The translations under genes were made by a program, and so were the position numbers. 64,000 nt of DNA from an uncultured Clostridia bacterium. Its GTDB lineage: Bacteria > Bacillota > Clostridia > Christensenellales > Borkfalkiaceae. The DNA is taken from the NCBI GenBank assembly GCA_934271735.1, contig CAKQSB010000001.1, forward strand, positions 121,643 through 185,642, written 5' to 3'. The first letter of the stretch is position 1, and the number at the start of each line of letters is the position of its first letter. This document shows positions 62,949-64,000 of the stretch, one piece after another. Below the pieces are notes generated by a model. That model made no database searches. It was not told where the DNA came from and saw only the letters and a list, made by a program, of their open reading frames with translations.

Positions 62949-62977
62949 TTGACAATTTTCTTTTTTTTTGTTACACT
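62949..62977 (+). promoter_or_regulatory. Promoter of the AraC gene, predicted leaderless
   Basis: Perfect TTGACA (62949-62954), 17 bases, TACACT (62972-62977). Only six bases separate the -10 from the ATG at 62984 and no ribosome site is present, so transcription would start at or next to the ATG. Confidence 0.75.
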
Positions 62978-62983
62978 CTTTTT

Positions 62984-63856
62984 ATGAATAAAATTCCTCA
63001 GAATAAATCGCGTATCGATATCGACGCATACATAACGGATTTTTCTACGGTTAAGTTTTCAAATATTCTTATAACCAAACTCGGACTTATGAAAGATAAT
63101 CCGCATCAATACTTCGATTATATGAAGAACGAGCGTCACGATTACTGCATTCAATACGTCATCGACGGCGAGGGTTTCTTTTATACGAACGGAACGCTGC
63201 ACACCGTTAAAAAGGGCGATCTTTTTCTTGTTCCGAACAACAAAGAACATTACTATAAAGCGAATCCGAACAACCCTTACAGTTACTATTGGGTTCACTT
63301 CAACGGAAGCGGTTTTGAGAAATTTTTGTCGTATATCGAACTGTCGGACGAAAACCCGATTATTTCAGATATTTACGACGATGAAATTGTATCTGTTTTT
63401 GAAAAATTGACGGATATCTCAAAAAAGAAAACCAATCTGAACCAACTCATGATGCTTTCTCTCGGCTATGAACTTTTGTATAAAATAGCCTCGAAGATAA
63501 TCTTTCAGGAAAAATCGGACGCAACGCTTACGGAACAAGTCTGCAATAAAATTACGAACTATATCGTCGAAAATTACACGGCAGACATTACCTTGGACGA
63601 TATAGCCGAACAATTATCTATGGACAAGTTCAATATGCTTAAACTATACAAAAGCGTAACCGGGTTTACGCCGATAAAATTTTTAATAAATTATCGGATC
63701 GAATGCGCGTGCTATCTGTTAAAGCAAGGTAGACCCGTCAGCGAAACAGCCCTCGAATGCGGATTTAAAGATATTCCGAATTTTTGCGTACGATTTAAAA
63801 AAATTATGGGCGTTACCCCCAGCGAATTCAAAAAACAACAAGAAATTAAATCGTAA
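62984..63856 (+). CDS. AraC-family regulator of the glycan operon
   Basis: The protein has 290 residues. The N-terminal cupin-type sensor (YCIQYVIDGEGFFYTNG, then KKGDLFLVPNNKEHYY) is followed by the AraC double helix-turn-helix (TLDDIAEQLSMDKFNMLKLYK, ALECGFKDIPNFCVRFKK, VTPSEFKKQQ). It is divergent from the 13-gene operon and almost certainly its sugar-responsive activator. The second half is related to the AraC relic at 35737-36030. After its stop the last 140 bases hold no gene; an incomplete hairpin TAAGGCA / TGCCTTA reaches the window edge at 64000. Confidence 0.9.
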   Translation: MNKIPQNKSRIDIDAYITDFSTVKFSNILITKLGLMKDNPHQYFDYMKNERHDYCIQYVIDGEGFFYTNGTLHTVKKGDLFLVPNNKEHYYKANPNNPYSYYWVHFNGSGFEKFLSYIELSDENPIISDIYDDEIVSVFEKLTDISKKKTNLNQLMMLSLGYELLYKIASKIIFQEKSDATLTEQVCNKITNYIVENYTADITLDDIAEQLSMDKFNMLKLYKSVTGFTPIKFLINYRIECACYLLKQGRPVSETALECGFKDIPNFCVRFKKIMGVTPSEFKKQQEIKS

Positions 63857-64000
63857 ATATAAGATCGTTGCATCAATACACAAAACGACTCAACTCACCG
63901 ATTTGCAACCGTGGCGTGTGCTTGTTGCTACACAATTTTACAAAAGAATCCCGTTAAATATTAAAAGAATTAAGGCACACGGTATTACCCGCATGCCTTA

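Overview
The window looks like a chromosomal piece of a low-to-mid GC Gram-positive Bacillota, probably a gut-type Clostridia relative. I infer this from Shine-Dalgarno starts of the AAGGAG type, sigma-A promoters, a T-box ahead of thrS, a YtxC-like sporulation gene beside thrS, a MalFG-type sugar importer with no ATPase gene beside it, and secreted proteins with Gram-positive style membrane anchors. I see no rRNA, tRNA, CRISPR array or transposase.

Layout. 1-5.5 kb: two secreted multidomain carbohydrate-binding proteins on the minus strand (the first runs off the window edge), facing a divergent AraC regulator (5.9-6.75 kb). 6.9-13.4 kb: housekeeping genes (T-box plus thrS, ytxC-like gene, Ca2+-type P-ATPase, phosphoribosyltransferase). 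13.5-22.9 kb: an OmpR/7TMR-DISM two-component pair divergent from a 2143-residue surface protein made of InlB-type repeats followed by a long coiled-coil stalk. 23.1-36.1 kb: an accessory island. It contains a WYL regulator, an AT-rich pair of unknown genes, a tightly overlapping four-gene set (soluble FtsH-like AAA/M41 protease, 43-residue protein, DEDDh exonuclease, 60-residue protein), a HipB-HipA-DUF4238 set bracketed by relics of a DUF4143-type ATPase, a LysR/GH78 chimera, and relics copied from or related to the neighbouring glycan locus. 36.2-63.9 kb: a 13-gene, 26-kb glycan-utilisation operon on the minus strand with a divergent AraC regulator at its head.

How the genes work together. 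In the glycan locus a lipoprotein binding protein and two permeases import an oligosaccharide. Three secreted or lipid-anchored proteins (Ig-like, DUF4838 and Big_2-type) probably capture or process it outside. Cytosolic GH2, GH2, GHL6, GH3 and GH78 enzymes, an amidohydrolase and a Gfo/Idh/MocA oxidoreductase then take it apart. A rhamnose-containing glycan is likely from the GH78 enzyme, but the substrate is not fixed by the sequence.

Most unusual signals. (1) An 18-base site, GTACCGAAAACGTCGCAT or close variants, occurs upstream of the AAA/M41-exonuclease operon and upstream of the WYL gene, with a palindromic version just beyond the WYL gene. In two of the three places it sits exactly 17 bases ahead of a -10 box. 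It looks like the operator that ties these genes into one regulon. (2) A 12-mer, AAWCGACTTATA, occurs ten times (one copy with one mismatch) on both strands, inside genes in different frames and between genes. That is far above chance and resembles an uptake, binding or mini-repeat signal. (3) A LysR DNA-binding domain is fused in frame to the back half of a rhamnosidase.
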